Notes under the pieces: generated by a model
The model's database searches: none
What the model saw: the letters and a program-made list of their open reading frames with translations, nothing else
What the model was told of the DNA's origin: nothing
Made by a program: the position numbers and the translations under genes
Shown here: piece after piece, positions 12,201 through 25,245 of the stretch
Layout: every line of letters starts with the position of its first letter
Numbering within the stretch: the first letter of the stretch is position 1
Assembly (NCBI GenBank): GCA_025917655.1
Contig: CP084613.1
Location: forward strand, 3,474,001 to 3,538,000
Source: Chlorella sorokiniana
Lineage: Eukaryota > Chlorophyta > Trebouxiophyceae > Chlorellales > Chlorellaceae
Length of the DNA: 64,000 nt
Reading direction: 5' to 3'

Positions 12201-14653
12201 AGGAGCAGCAGGCGGAGCTGAACGCGATGTGGGAGGAGGAGCGGGAGGAGATGGACAAGGTGCAGCGCCTCAAGGCGGAGAGCGACCGCGTCAACATCGA
12301 AATCCAGGTGGGGGCCCAGGGGGCCATGGGATGGATTCGGCAAGCCAGGGGGTGCTGGGACGCTGGAGGTTGCGCTGGGCAAGCAGCCGTGCTACGTGCT
12401 GCACACGTGGCAGGCTGCTGCCAGGGAGAACTGCGCACTTTGTAGGTCCTGCCTGCCAGTTGAGCCGCCGACCAGTAGCGAGGCAAGCTTCTGATGCCGC
12501 CTCCCTTCATCCCCTCCACCCCTGCCCAGGCTGCCGAGCGCGACTACGACCTCAACCGCGCGGCAGAGCTCAAGTACGGGACGCTGCTGGAGCTGCAGAA
12601 GCAGCTGAAGGAGGCGGAGCGCATGCTGGAGCAGGCTGAGTCGGTGGGTGGGGGCAGGAGGGCGGGGGTACTACAGCCTTGGGGCAGGGCAGGGCTGCGC
12701 TGCCAGCGCTTTTCAATCCCGCTCCAGGCGTGCCGCAGCCAGCTTGCAGCCGAGCCGCGCGTGTTGTCCCCCCTTCCCCTCCTCAGTCCAACCGCATGCT
12801 GCACAGCGAGGTGACCCAGGAGGACATTGCGGAGATTGTGTCCAAGTGGACCGGCATCCCGGTGTCCTCGCTCAAGGCCTCCGAGCGCGAGAAGCTGCTG
12901 CACCTGGCGGACGAGCTGCACAAGCGGGTGGTGGGGCAGGAGGAGGCGGTGGAGGCGGTGGCGGACGCCATCCAGCGCTCGCGCGCCGGCCTGGCCGACC
13001 CCAACCGCCCCATCGCCTCCTTCATGTTCCTGGGGCCCACGGGCGTGGGCAAGACGGAGCTGGCCAAGGCGGTGAGCCCAGCGGCGGCGCTGCGCCTGTG
13101 TGGGGGAGGCCGGAGCGCGGGAGGGGCATGTGTGTTGGGGTGTGTGTGGGCACCCGGGGGGCCCTTTGGCCGTCCCTGCTTAGCCTCAGTGTGAGGATCC
13201 GCCGCGACGGAGCTGGCCCCTCCCGGCCGAGCATGTGCCTTCTCCTGCCTGCCCCCAACCAACCCCCCGCCCAACGCCGCGCAGCTGGCGGAGTACATGT
13301 TTGACACGGAGGCGGCCATGGTGCGGCTGGACATGAGCGAGTACATGGAGAAGCACACGGTGTCGCGCCTCATCGGCGCCCCCGGCTACGTGGGCTACGA
13401 GGGGGGGGCCAGCTGACGGAGGCGGTGCGGCGCCGCCCCTACGCCGTCATCCTGTTTGACGAGGTGGAGAAGGCGCACGGCGACGTCTTCAACGTGCTGC
13501 TCCAGGTGCTGGACGACGGCCACGTCACCGACGCGCAGGGCCGCAAGGTGTCCTTCAAAAACAGGTGAGCGGCAGCAGTGTGTGTGGGGGGCAAGCGTTG
13601 GAAGCGACACGCCCATTCCCCTTTGGGCAGCTTGCCGCAAGGCGGGTGCCCACCCGGCGTAATTACCTGAGGGCTCCCCTTCCTCCCTTTCCCCCTTTCC
13701 CCCCATCCCAACAGCGTCATTATCCTCACCTCCAACATCGGGTCCGCCACCATCCTGGAGAGCATGAGCCACGGAGACTTTGAGGGCATGAAGAACCAGG
13801 TCACGCAGCAGGTGGGGGCTGAAGCAGCGGGCGCAGCGGACGCGCGCTGCGGTGCCTGAATCAACCGTTGCTCGAACCGTCATGCATGGCGAGCCGGTCC
13901 CGCTGTGCAGAGCTCTGTGCCCGCTGCTGCAAGATGCCCCTCTGCGCCCCCAAAAACTCACTTACACTGACAGACACACACCCACATTACACAATCTCGC
14001 TACGCACACTTCCCCCGCCCGCAGGTGCGCCTGCACTTCCGCCCGAGTTCATCAACCGCATCGACGAGTTCATCGTGTTCCAGGGGCTGCGCCGCGACCA
14101 GATCAAGGACATCGTGCGCCTGCAGGCAAGGCCGCCGGGCGGGCGCGGCGCGGCACGGCATCGCTGGGCAGACAGGCGGGCGTGGGGCGCGCCCCGCCCC
14201 AGGCTCGAGCTGCCCGCAGCTCGGAAGTGCACCGCCGCGCCCCCGCACAGTGCCGGGCACCGGCATACTTGCTGCCTTGCAGCGAGGGACGCAGGCTCAC
14301 AGCAGTGCTCCCCTCCTTCCTGCCTCCTGTCTCCCAACCATTGCAGGCTCAGCGCGTGGAGCGGCGGCTGGCCGACAAGAAGATGCGCATGGAGCTGCAG
14401 GACAGCGCGGTGGAGTACCTGGCCACCCGCGGCTACGACCCCGCCTTTGGCGCGCGCCCCGTCAAGCGCGTGGTGCAGCAGGAGCTGGAGACGGCGCTGG
14501 CCAAGGGCATCCTGCGGGGGGAGTGGGGGAGGAGGACACGGTGGTGGTGGAGGCGCCGGGGGCGCGGCCGCAACCCACATCACGGTGCGGCGCAAGGGTG
14601 ACCCTCAGGCCGAGGTGGACCGCGGAGCCAACCCAGCGGAGCTCACCGTTTGA
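9205..14653 (+). CDS. CLPB: ClpB/HSP100 disaggregase, organellar (probably mitochondrial)
   Basis: Fourteen exons: 9205-9413, 9540-9625, 9811-10227, 10471-10574, 10739-11025, 11212-11368, 11543-11712, 12003-12307, 12530-12643, 12787-13071, 13285-13564, 13715-13811, 14025-14125, 14347-14653. Domains in order: Arg/Ser/Ala-rich transit peptide with GFRRFSTLP; Clp N-domain; NBD1 with Walker A GEPGVGKT and Walker B IVLFIDE; coiled-coil M-domain (12003-12643); NBD2 with [17 protein letters not shown], Walker [12 protein letters not shown], sensor TSNIGS, FINRIDE and sensor-2 GAR. This is full ClpB architecture. The enzyme threads and rescues aggregated protein with Hsp70. The intron after 14125 has a GC donor. 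Frame breaks lie near 10149, 13403 (G run), 14044 (RP-EFINR), 14520 and 14563. Since all catalytic motifs are intact across them, I read the gene as functional and the breaks as sequence errors. The mitochondrial assignment rests only on the transit peptide. Confidence 0.92.
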
Positions 14654-15115
14654 TGCAGCCTTGTGCAGCCGCCTGCGTTGCGGCTGCGCCGAGGGCCGCA
14701 CCCCCGGCGTGGGCGTTTCGAAAGCGCAGCTCCTGAGCGCGTCAGCACCCTCCACCCCGCTTGGCACCCTCCCCCAGCATTGGCAGCCCGCGCTGCCCCA
14801 GTTTTCCCCGCATGCCTCGCAATGCCCTGCACTCCCCCTCTCGTCGATTTCGTTCACCAGCCAACGCACGACATTCTGCCCCCTGTGGTTGGAACCCTCC
14901 TCTTGCTCGTTTTCCCGCTGCCTTGCCTGACGTCGTGCCTGTACATCATGCCTTTCTCACCGCGCTGTGCGCCTGCCTGGCGCCGAGAAACCCCTCTGCA
15001 GCCTGGCCTGCTCGCCAAACGGACCTTGTGGAAGATTGGTACTTCACTGTCATAACAGTCGTGAGGGTAGTGAGTGGTCACGGTTAGCAGCGCGACATCT
15101 TGCAGCCACGCTGAG
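14654..15115. other. convergent intergenic region between ClpB and the PHD gene
   Basis: About 460 bases between two converging stops. It holds both 3' UTRs. No further feature is recognised. Confidence 0.45.
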
Positions 15116-18100
15116 TCACCGTCCGCCATAGCCGCCGCCCCTCCCACGGGCTGCCTTGGCCTGCCGCTGCTGCTGCGCGGCGCCGCGGGCGGCACGGGCC
15201 GAGGGCGAGCCAAGCGCTGCCTCCAGCTCCTCAGCCGGGAGGTAGCGCAGCGGCCCCGGCAGCCGCGCGTTCAGCGCCTCTGCCTCCTCGGCGGTCATCT
15301 GGCGCTCCCGCTGCAACAGGTTCTCCCGAACCTTGATGGAAGCGACGCGCTGGCGCCGCCCCGCGGCCGCCGCAGCGCCGCCGGCCGTCTCAGCAACGGG
15401 GGCCTGCGGCGGCTGCGGCGGCGGGAAGGCTGGCCGGGCGGCGGCTGCACTGCTGCCACCTGCTGCGCCTGCTGCTGCTGCTGTTGTGCAGCGCGAGGCG
15501 TGACCGCCGGGGTCGCCTCCACGGACCCGGCCCGAAGCCGCTTGGCGCCGCCCGAGTGCAGCGCAGCTGCGGCGGCGCGCTTGGGGGGCGGCCGCTCCCG
15601 CCGGGCAGCGCTGCGGCGGCCAGCGGCGACGAGGGCGGGGGAGTGGCTGCCGCCGGGCGCTGGAGGCCTGGGGCTGGGGCTGCTGCGGGACCAAGTCCAG
15701 GCGAGGTGGGCCCTGGCCGGGCGGCATGCTGGGCTGGCCTCGGAGCGCAGCAGACACCGCAGGGTCCACCCGCCCAAAGGGCATGGTGGGCAGAGGCGCC
15801 CGCGCCGCCTGCTGTGCCGCCGGCCGCGCGCCGTCACCCCCGCATGCTGCGCCGCCTGCAAGGGCATGCCGGGCAGCATGCCGGGCACGGCGGTGGTCGG
15901 GCGCCAAATATGGCGGCAGCGACGTCCGAAGGCACCTGGGCCGCCGCCGCAGCGCTGCCGGGCACGTTGACCAACAGCCCTGCGGCTGCAGGCAGCTCCG
16001 GCGTGCTGGACGGCGGCAGGGAGGCCGCGCTGCCTGCTTGCTGCGGCGGCGGCAGCTGGAGAGGCAGGCCGGGAAAGCAAACGCCGCCGAGCTGCCAGGC
16101 GCCTGCTGCTGCTGCTGCTGCTGGAAGTGGTGCAGCTGCTGGAAGTGCTGCTGCTGCTGCAAAAAGAACTGCTGCGGATGCTGCGGGTGCTGCTGTTGCT
16201 GCTGCGCAAACATGTCGACTGCAAAGGAAGGGGGCTGTGGCACCAGCAGCGGCGGCGCCTGTGCCTGGGGCAGCGGCAGCTGCGGCATGAAGTGAAGGCC
16301 GCCCGCGCCGCCTGGCATCGGAAGGCTGGCCATGCCGCCCTGAGAGAACATCGCCTGCACCTGCTGCTGCGACGCCTGCTGCGCCTGCTTGGGCACCGGC
16401 AGCGCAAACGGCGGCAGCTGCTGCAGCGCCGGCAGCGTGCCCAGCGCCGGCGCGCCCGTCACGTCGCCCATCGACGCTTGCAGCGCCGGGCGGCGCGACG
16501 GGCGCCGCCGCCGCTGCCTCTGCCTCCTGGCGCCTGCGCTGGGCACGCTGCAGCCAGGTCAGCGCGTGCTCTGGGTCCGCGCCCGCAGCTGCTCCCACTG
16601 CTGCTGCTGCAGCACCACCAGCTGCTTCTTAAGCCGCTCCCGCCGCTTGGTCATGTCGGTCAGCATGCTGCACGGTGGGTGGGAGGGTGGGGGCCGAGGA
16701 GGGTGTTGAACAGCGCACGGCAGATCCGGCGGCAGCCCCTGACGCTCTGCACACACGTCTGCCGGCTGCGATGGCATCAGGCCCTGTGAGGAAACGCCCT
16801 GTACACACGTCCCCCACCACCATCACACCACAAACCCCATCCAAACCCCAAGACAAGAACAGAAGGGGGCGCGGGGCAGCAGCCACGCTCACCGCGACGT
16901 CTCCATGTTGGCGCGCAGGCCAAAGAGAATGGCGCGTTCTTCCTCCCCCGCGCCGCCAGAGCCGCCCGGTCCGCCGCCAGGCGCTCCGCGGCCCGCGCCC
17001 GGCTCTCCTTCTGCATAACAGGTAAAGCAGGAGAGGTAGTGGTGGTGGTGGTGGAGGGGTTGGCTGGTTTGTGGTGTGTATGTGGGTGATTCGGGGTGTG
17101 TGTGCGTGGGGTGGGGGCACGCGGCACAATGCTGGGCATGCGTGCGGATGGAGCCAGCAGGATCGCTGCTGGGCATCACGAGCGCCATGCCGCCGAATCG
17201 CAGCCGCCCCAGCGGGCCACAGCAGGCAGCGCCCCCAGGCGGCAGCCCCTCCCGTGCCTGCTGCGCCGCTGCCGCGCGGCTGCGCCGCTCCTGCGCCGCC
17301 TGATCGTCGCGCTGCCGCTGGGCCACGCTGTGCGGCGCGCAGTAGATGCGGTACTGCAGGGCGCCCTTGCGGGACGGGTCTGCTCGGATGGCTGCAGGCG
17401 GGGCCGGGGAGCGGGGCAGAGGAGGGGGATGGGAAGGGACAGGGCTTCCCGGGCCGGGGCCCTGCCGCTGCTGCAGGCATGTAGAGCCCATGCCCCAACC
17501 CTGGCAGCACTCAGCACCCGCCTGGAACTACGGCGCTTACTTGCTCAGGCCTGTTCAGGCTAGCACGCAACTGCACCCCCACCACCGCCGCGCCCCCCCC
17601 CCGCCCCACACACACACACACCCAAACACATCCCAACACGCATATTCACCCACAATCAAGCCCCCACCCAGGCAGGCAGGCACTCACGCAGGTGCAGGCC
17701 GATGTTGCGGGCGCAGAGGACGTGGAACTGGACGGGGCAGCCGCCCGGCTGCTGGCAGGCCACCACCGCGCCCGCCCCCGCCAGCCCGCACACCGCGCAG
17801 CGCCCGTCCCACCTGCTTCGCACGCAAGGAAGGTTGGTGAGAGCAGCGCAGGCCTGGGCACAGCGCTGGCTGGCCCGCTCACCACAAACCCCAAGCATGC
17901 ACCAGGGTGCACGCCTGGCGGCCCCTGCCCCCGCCCCGCCCAATGAGGCGCGCCCCGGCGGCCGCCCCCATGCCCCGCCCACTAGGCACCCCCCCTCTCT
18001 CTCCCCCGCTCACCGCTCCTGCCTGACTCGCTCCAGCCCACCGACGTAATCCTGGCGCCCCACTCCCGGCACCTCCCTCGTGCCCAGGAAGGTCTCGGGC

Positions 18101-21100
18101 ACCCACAGCGCGCAGGCCTGCGGGGGCGATGATGGTGAGGTATGGGGTTGGGGCTGGTAGTCGAGGGCGTGCATTTTCACAACACGTGTACGTTGGCTGC
18201 CAGCGGACAGTATGTGGCGCAGCAGGCGCGGTGGGACAAGCTTGGCAACCACTGGCCCCACCAGCGCTGCGTGCACCGCCCTCCAACAGCGCCCCACCCT
18301 GCCGCTGAGGCTCACCGAGTGCACCCAGTGCCGCCCGTCCTCCGACCGCTTGAAGGCGCCGTACTTGATGGGGCACAGCACGCAGCGGCAGGCGTGCGCC
18401 CCCTCCAGCAGGTCGCCACGCTGTTGGTGGCCGGGCGGGCGGATCTCGGTCTGGGGGCGGGGCGGGGGACGCGGGGGCGGGCAGAGCACGGTTTGCAAGG
18501 CGACGTGGTGAAGCGCAGGACAGAGGCAGCCCCCAAGAAACTGCCGACCACCAGCTTATGAAGAGACACACCTGAGCTGTACAAGCGTCCCTGCCACTGT
18601 AGCAGTCCCCCGGTAACCCCTCACCCACCCACCCCCACACACACCTCGCTCCTGCCCTGCGCGCGCAGCGCCCTCCTCGTGCTCGCGGCACGGGTCGCAC
18701 AGCCAGTCTCCCTCGGGCACCGCCGCAATGCCGTAGCAGGCCTGGTGCACCGCAACGTCGCATCGCTCGCAGTACACAATCTGGTTGGTCGGTACTGCGG
18801 GGCGGGGCCGGAGAACGCGGGTGGGAGCGTGCGAAGGGAGTGAAGGGGAGGCAACACTGCCGCCGCGGCCAATACACAGGTTTAGCTGTGCCAAAGCTGT
18901 ACCAAAGCTGCTACCAGCGCGGCATGCAGCGCGCTGCCCCCTGGCTCCAGCGCCCTGCCACGGCCGGGCAACAGCGGCAGCGGCGGCGCTCACCCCAGTC
19001 TGCCTCGGCGCACACGGCGCAGCGATCCTCCTTGCCGGGCACACGCTTGGCCAGCACATCGTACAGCTCCTGCGGAAAGTACGCCCCAGGTGGGCACACA
19101 GCAACAGCAATGTTCGACAGCAGTGCGGCAGGATGAAGGGCCACACGGCTGCCAGGCTGCCGCGGCCAGGCGGAGAGGCGGCAGCCAGGCAGGCACGCAA
19201 ACGCGTGTGCTGGGCTCTGACTGCAGCCCCAGGCAGGGCGCCGGGCAGGGCAGGCATGCAGGCAGGCGGGGGGCGCTTACCTCCGGCCCCAGCGAGTAGG
19301 CAAGCTGCAGCGAGTCCTCGCCCTCCTCCTCCCCGACCTCCAGCAGGTGGCCGCGCTGCCGCCCCAACACTGCAGCACGGCAACAAACCAAGCACCGATG
19401 GAGCCAGGGAGGGCAGCTCAGGGGGTCTAGGGCGTCAACAGCAAGCAGGGGCCCGCAGCAGGCACAGCCTGCCAGCTGGGACGTGCCCATGGGGGCTGCC
19501 AGCGTGGCCAGGGCTCCCCGGCCGCGTGTGGAGGGACGACAAGTGCAAAGGACGTGGAGGCGGGGCAGGCACCTGGGCGGGGCGAGGCCATGATGGACTG
19601 GCGCTTGGCGGCGAGCGCCTCAGCGTGCGCCTGCTCCCGCCGCTGGCGCTGCTGCTGCCGCTTCACCTCCCGCGCTTTCTGCAGGCCAGGCGGGGCAGGC
19701 AGGGCGGCTAGGTTAGACAGGCTACGCGGGGCTGGCAAAGCAGACGCTGAGGGGGCGGGCGGCTGTTTGGGCAGTGGTAGGTAGATGTGCAAAAGGGGTA
19801 GGTGTGCAGTCAATACACCCCATCATTAAACCAGCGACGAGCGTTTGTAAGTGCTTTGGGATCGGGCCTGCTGCGTGGGCGGCAGCAGCCCCCACCTGAA
19901 TCCAGGCCTTGACCTCCTCCTCCTCCCGCCCCCGCAGCTCCGCCGCCGCCCGCCGCTCCTGCACCTCCGACAGCACGCCGGCCAGCGCTGGCGCCAGGCG
20001 GGCGCGGTTGGCAACCGCCTGCTGCATGAGCTCGTTCTGCGGTGGTGCAGCAGGGGCCCGAGGTGTGGGGGTGGAGGCAGGGGCAGGCAAGGCACTGACG
20101 AGCCGGCATAGCTGGCGTACAGCGCAGGATGGGGTTCACGGGTTCTGTCCCTCGCAAGCACGGGCGGATGGGCTCAAGAGGGTGGCGGATTGCGTGGCAG
20201 GGGCACACGCAAAGGCCTGCCCTGTCGCTTGCGCTGTTGAACCACACACACACACACACACACACACACGGATCACCCACACACACGCCCCCGCCCCACC
20301 TGCAGGGCCAGCATCTCCGCCAGAACCTCGTCCTCGGGCGCAGCCGCCAGCAGGCCGGGCAGCGCTCCAGGCCGCGGCGCCACTGCTCCGCCGCGGGCGC
20401 ATCCGGCTCGCCGGCGGCCACCACCGCCGCCACGGCCCGCGCAACCGGGTGCTGCAGCCCGACGTCGCCCTCGGGCCGCGCCGCTGCCGCGCGAGCCGCC
20501 TTCTTGGGTGGGGCCGCCGACCGGCTGCTGCTCTTCTTGCCCGCCAGCAGCGCGTAGTTGCTGATGCCTCGGGCGCGGCCGCCCGCCCGCGACGGCTGGC
20601 TTCCGCCGCCGCCCGCCAGCTGCGTGCCCTCGTCGCCGCCGGCCGCCGCGAGCGGCGCTCCTGCTGGCGTGGCGGCACCAGACACGCTGCCCGCCGCCGC
20701 CTCCCTCGCCCCTGCTGCCAGCGCGGGCCTGGCTGCCGCGTGCGCGGTGGCTGCGGTGTCGGCTCCAGCCGCCGCCGCCGCACCTCCCTGCGAGCGCGGC
20801 TCGGACAAGGCTGGCAGGCTGGCCACAGAGGGCGCCTCTACAAGCAGCACAGCAGAGCCTGGGGTGGCGGTGAGCAGGGAGGCGGCCGGGGTGGCGGCCT
20901 CCGGGGCCGCGGCAGCGCCGCCGTCGTCGCCGCCCTCGCGGGCAGCTGCCGCCGCCTCCTCCTTCCCCAGGGTGGCCTGCCGCGCGTGGGCCAGCACCTC
21001 TGGCGCCGGCACCTCCACCGCCGCCTGCACCGTATGCTGCTGCACCGGCAGCGCCAGCATCAGCTCCGTGTACGGGTGGAGGTAGGCCGCGGCAGCCAGC

Positions 21101-22728
21101 TTGGCCGCCGGCAGCTCGGCGGCGCCGCCGGCCCCACCCTGCTGCCCCTCCTCGCCGTCCCCAGCCGCCGCTTCAAGCCCGGCTGAGGCGCCCGCCCCAG
21201 CACCCGGCTCTGCCGCCGCCGCAGCGCCGCCCGGCGCGCTGCCCAGCCGCTTTGCCCACGGCGGCAGCACCCGCGCCTGGCAGCCGAGGCGGGCGGCCAG
21301 CGGTACCAGCTGCTCCCGCAGCCAATCCTCCACCTCCACCCGGCCCTCCTCATCCAGCTCGCTGGTGCAGCCGTTGCTGGCGGCGGCGGCGGCCAGGCGG
21401 CGCAGCGAGGCGGCCACAGAGGGGCGCCCTGCCGCCGACAGCGGAGCCTCCCCAGACAGCCGCAGCAGCTCCCAAGCTGCGAGCCAGGCGGCGCAGCAGC
21501 CGGTGAGCCGGCAGCGGGGGCTGGGCAGGCAGAAGCAGGCTGGGGGCAGATGGCCCGGCGATCGGCACAAGCCGCCGCCGCATAGCAGAGCCGGTGCGGC
21601 CCCCCACCCCCACCACCACAGCAGGGGCCCCCACCTGCTCCAGCAGCATGGCCAGCCGCTGCTCCGGCAGCACATCCAGCAGCTGGCGGGCGGGCTTGCC
21701 GGAGGCGGTGAGCGGCACCACCGCCATGGCGCGCGCAGCCGCTGCCGCCGCCGCCGCCTCGGCCTGCTCCGCCACGCTGGCGGCCTCGGCGGCCTGGGCC
21801 TCCAGCTGCTCCTGCCGACGCGCCTCCTCCTCCTTGCTGTGCCGCGACACGAGGCGGCTGCTGCGCCGCTGCAAAAACAAGCAAGGCAGGGCAGAAGCAA
21901 AGCGGTTGGGGATCAGCACGCTGCAAACCATCCTCGCATTGAGCGATCCTGGCTGAAAAAGGGGGCACCGCGGGGGCGGGCCCACCTCTGCCTCAGGGCT
22001 GCCGTCCATGCCGCTGTGCTGCCGCGCGGGGTCGCCGGCCCCGGGGTCCCACTCGCTGCCGCCGCGCGTGGAGGCCGCCAGCGCTGCGGCGCGCGCCGCC
22101 TCGGCAGCCGCCTTGGCCGCCGCGTGCCTGCGCTGCTGCTCGCGCCGTCCTCGAGGCGGCGCCCGCAGGGCGGCACCCTCAGCGCGGGGTCCTCCCGTGG
22201 GTCCAGCAGCAGGGGCAGCAGGCCCCGCAGGTCCTCTTGGGTGAAGTCGCGGAAGTAGTCCTGGGGGGACGCACGAAGTGGGGCGGGGGGCCCAGCGGCA
22301 CCGCACAGTGGGTGCACGCGCGCATGACCCGGGCCGCAGGGTGTGGTTCCAGCTGCGGTCCACCCCGGACGCAGCGGAAGGCGCAGGGCGGCAGCACCCA
22401 CCTCGATGTACATCCAAAACGCAGAGGGCTCGCCGCCGCCCGCCTTTGCGCCCGGATAGTGCGAGTCGGAGGGCGTGTGCGGCGCGCCGCTCTTCGACTT
22501 GCTCTTCTGCTTGCTCTGAGCCGCCTTCTTCTTGTTGTCCTCAACCCGCGTGTGCACCACGGCCACCGCGTCTTGCATGGTGCTTGGGTAGAAGCGCGAC
22601 AGGTCCTTCAGTGGGAGGCTGGCGCCGGCCGCGACAGCGGCCGCCCTCACCTCCCGCCCTGCTAGCAGGGCGGCCTCGAACGAGGCGGCGGGGCCCGCAA
22701 TCCATTCTACAGCTGGCGGCGCGCTCAT
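15116..22728 (-). CDS. large extended-PHD (PHD-zinc knuckle-PHD) chromatin protein with Gln-rich C-terminus
   Basis: Start at 22728 ([20 protein letters not shown]). Exons include 22728-22402, 22260-21986, 21868-21635, about 21500-20313, 20036-19896, 19678-19573, 19369-19281, 19069-18994, 18794-18651, 18451-18316, 18117-18014, 17812-17688, 17391 to about 17190, 17010-16893 and 16667-15116. The core is a PZP module as in BRPF, JADE and AF10 proteins: [32 protein letters not shown] then [26 protein letters not shown] and [22 protein letters not shown] and a second PHD with [17 protein letters not shown]. This fold binds histone H3 tails and DNA. The N-terminal half is Ala-rich with coiled coil ([16 protein letters not shown]); after the PZP comes YRIYCAPHS, a basic coiled coil, then poly-Gln and Pro. 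No catalytic domain is seen, so it is probably a subunit of a histone-modifying complex. Frame breaks occur near 20355, 16955, 16580 and in the Gln-rich tail. Confidence 0.75.
16103..16207 (-). repeat. CAG/CTG trinucleotide runs encoding poly-Gln
   Basis: Several short runs of CTG on the plus strand encode Gln blocks in the C-terminal region of the PHD protein (for example [20 protein letters not shown]). Confidence 0.8.
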
Positions 22729-23324
22729 GACTCAAGGGGGCCCTGGCCCAGCCACCCCTGCGGCACAGGAGGGGCCTGTTGTTGCCCCGCAAAGGGTCGA
22801 CCTGGAGCAGTCGGCCTGATGTGGCCTGGAAATTGTTGTACGGTTCTTATTGATACATTTGGACGACTGGAGGCGCCCTAAAGGCGCCGTTTGCAAGAGG
22901 TTGCAGGATGGCACTGCTCGGCCCTTCCCCCTCTTCTCTGGAGTCTTCTTGGCAACGATCGTACTAAAGAACAGCTTGTCGTCGAAAATTGCCCACTTGA
23001 AGACAGCAGTACTGCTGCCCGTGCGCTCTTCGAGCGCAGAAACTTGCTCATTTTCCCGCACTTCTCTCCTTCCTCAGCCTCTTGATTGCCAAGATCACTT
23101 GTAGGCCGACCGTAAGGCCGACAGCCTTGTGGTTTCGTCAGCCGCGTTTAGACTGCTGGCTTCCTCCCCTGTCCGCTCCCCTTGAGAACGCAGCGGCAGC
23201 AAGCAGCTGGGTCGTCGCCCAGTTACGGATCACAGGGGGCGCCTGAAGGCACCGCCGAGAGGGAACAGGCAGCGACAGCAGTGGCGGGCCAGCAAGAAGA
23301 GCGGGCGCCACCGCCGCCCTCACA
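22729..23324. promoter_or_regulatory. divergent promoter region between the PHD and SERINC genes
   Basis: About 600 bases between divergent starts, with lower GC in 22820-23060. It contains two palindromic GGCGCC boxes 11 bases apart near 22871-22888. No coding exon is supported. Confidence 0.4.
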
Positions 23325-25245
23325 ATGGCGTGCTCCCCAACCTGCAAAGTCCCCGTCAAGTTTGCCCAGTACATATACTTCCTGGGATTCCTGGCCTCCG
23401 CCATCACATGCTGGGTGTTGCGTGACTATGGCGGCAGCGCGCTCGACTTCAGCCCGCTGAACAAGGCAAGCAAGGGGCACTCCCCGCCGCCGTCGGCACC
23501 GCTACGGCTTGCCTTCTGTTCCCGCTGCGTGCCACTGTCTCTTGGACTGCTTCCGCGTGCAGTGCATCGACCCCAGCACCCCCGAGAACACCAGCTGCCT
23601 GGGGCAGCAGGCGGTGATGCGCATCTCCCTCGGCACCTTCCTCTTCTTCTCCCTGCACCTCGTGGTGCTGCTGGGCGTCACCACCGCCTCTCCAACCCCG
23701 CCTCGTCATCCACACCGGCTTCTGGCCCATCAAGTGAGGCAGCGGGCGCTGCTGTAAGGGCTGGATGTGTGTGGAAGCTGGCGACGGAAGCTCGCCTGAC
23801 CGGCCAACGTGGCCTGCACCCTGACCCCATGCCTTCACCCCATGCCTCGACCCCTTGAGCAGGTTCCTGCTGTGGGGCGGCATGATCGGCGCCTGCTTTG
23901 CCATGCCCAACAGCGCTCTCGACGGCTTTGGCCAGGCTGCCCGCGTCTTTGCCGGCATCTTCATCGTGCTGCAGGTGGGCGCTGCGGCTGTCGAGGCGGC
24001 TCGTGCAACCCACCGCTGCTGGCTCGGCCTGCCTTGCCTCCTGCAGCCCCCTGTTCACGCGCCCCACCACCGCATCGCAGCTCATCATCCTGCTGGAGTT
24101 CTTTTACGCCGTGAATGAGTGGCTGCTGGAGCGGGACGGGTGCGCCTGGGCCCTGGTGGCGGGGTCTGCCCTCTTCATCGCCGGCTCCTTTGTCGGCATC
24201 GGCTTCATGTACAACGTGCGATACAACGCCGCCACGCCGCGCCCTGCCCTGCCATGTTGCCCCGCTCTGCCTGTCTGCAACTGGGCTGCCTGGGTCGTGT
24301 GCACCCCGTCGGTGACGGCGTGCGCCCCGCTCAACCGCCTGAACACCTGTCCACTGTCCAAGCGCGCCCCTCCCCCTCCCGCTTGTCCCCTCCTTTGCAG
24401 TTCTACTCCCCCTCCTCCTCCTGCTCCCTCAACATCTGGTTCATCACCTCCGCAATGCTCTTCTTTTTCGGCTACGCAGCGGTGTCCGTGTCCCCGCTGC
24501 GCCACCCCAGCGCCGGCCTCTTCACCTCCGCCGCCGTCTTTGCCTACTGCACCTACTACACCTGGTCCGCGCTGAACAGCGAGCCCACGGGGGCTGAGTG
24601 CAGCGCCAGCTCAGTGGGCGCCAACAAGGCAATCCAGATTGTCGGGTTTGTCATCGCCATCCTGGCGGTGAGGCGCGGGTGCCGGGCGGCAGAGCCCGGT
24701 GCATCGCAGGGGAGCCCACCCTGCCACCTGGTTCACGCTGCCAAAGCGTGTCCTGAGTTAAGCAATGATGTGACTGGCAGCAGGTAACCCGTGGCCGCCC
24801 TGCCTGTCCTTCCCATGCCCGCAGCTGGGCGTCTCCACCATGAACAGCGGCATCTCCAGCCAGGCCTTCGACCTGGAGAAGGGCAGCGGCGGCGGCGGCG
24901 ACGGCGACGAGCTGCCGTACCGCCCGACTTCTTCCACGCCATGCACGGCCTGGCCGCATGCTACATGCTGCTGCTCTTTGTGGGCTGGGAGCTCAGCGGC
25001 AGCGAAGGGGACTTCAACATAGACCAGGGTGAGGAGTGGGCAGGGGGTGAGCGGCGCCGGTGCAATCAGCAAGGCGGAGGGGTGCCCCTTGCCTGAGCCT
25101 GCAACTTGCCCAGCGAGATCCCTGTGCCTCCCTCCTTGCAGGCTGGGGCAGCACCTGGGTCAAGATGGCTGCCAGCTGGCTCTGCGCGGCGCTGTACACA
25201 TGGTCGCTTGTGGCGCACCGCGTGCTGCGCAGCAGAGCTTTCTGA
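23325..25245 (+). CDS. SERINC/TDE1 family serine incorporator membrane protein
   Basis: Exons 23325-23465, 23563-23733, 23863-23973, 24081-24215, 24401-24667, 24825-25028 and 25142-25245. Family features appear in order: CKVPVKFAQYIYFLGFLASA, the short Cys loop CIDPSTPENTSC, VMRISLGTFLFFSLHLVVLL, IHTGFWPIKFLLWGGMIGAC, SLNIWFITSAMLFFFGYAAV, and the C-terminal pair YRPDFFHAMHGLAACYMLLL and GWGSTWVKMAASWLCAALYT. About ten hydrophobic helices are visible, as expected. SERINCs are multipass proteins of the secretory pathway with lipid-handling (scramblase-like) activity. The first intron uses a GC donor (AAG|GCAAGC at 23466). Frame breaks are needed near 23690 and at 24922-24928. Identification is firm; a biochemical role in algae is not established. 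Confidence 0.9.

Noticed and set aside
13395-13420. Programmed frameshifting or decay of ClpB at the G run
   Set aside because: The same gene has several unrelated breaks, all motifs remain conserved on both sides, and other genes show the same pattern; sequence error is simpler.
16103-16207. Possible mobile element or satellite
   Set aside because: It is only CAG/CTG codon repetition within an exon; no terminal repeats or target-site duplications.
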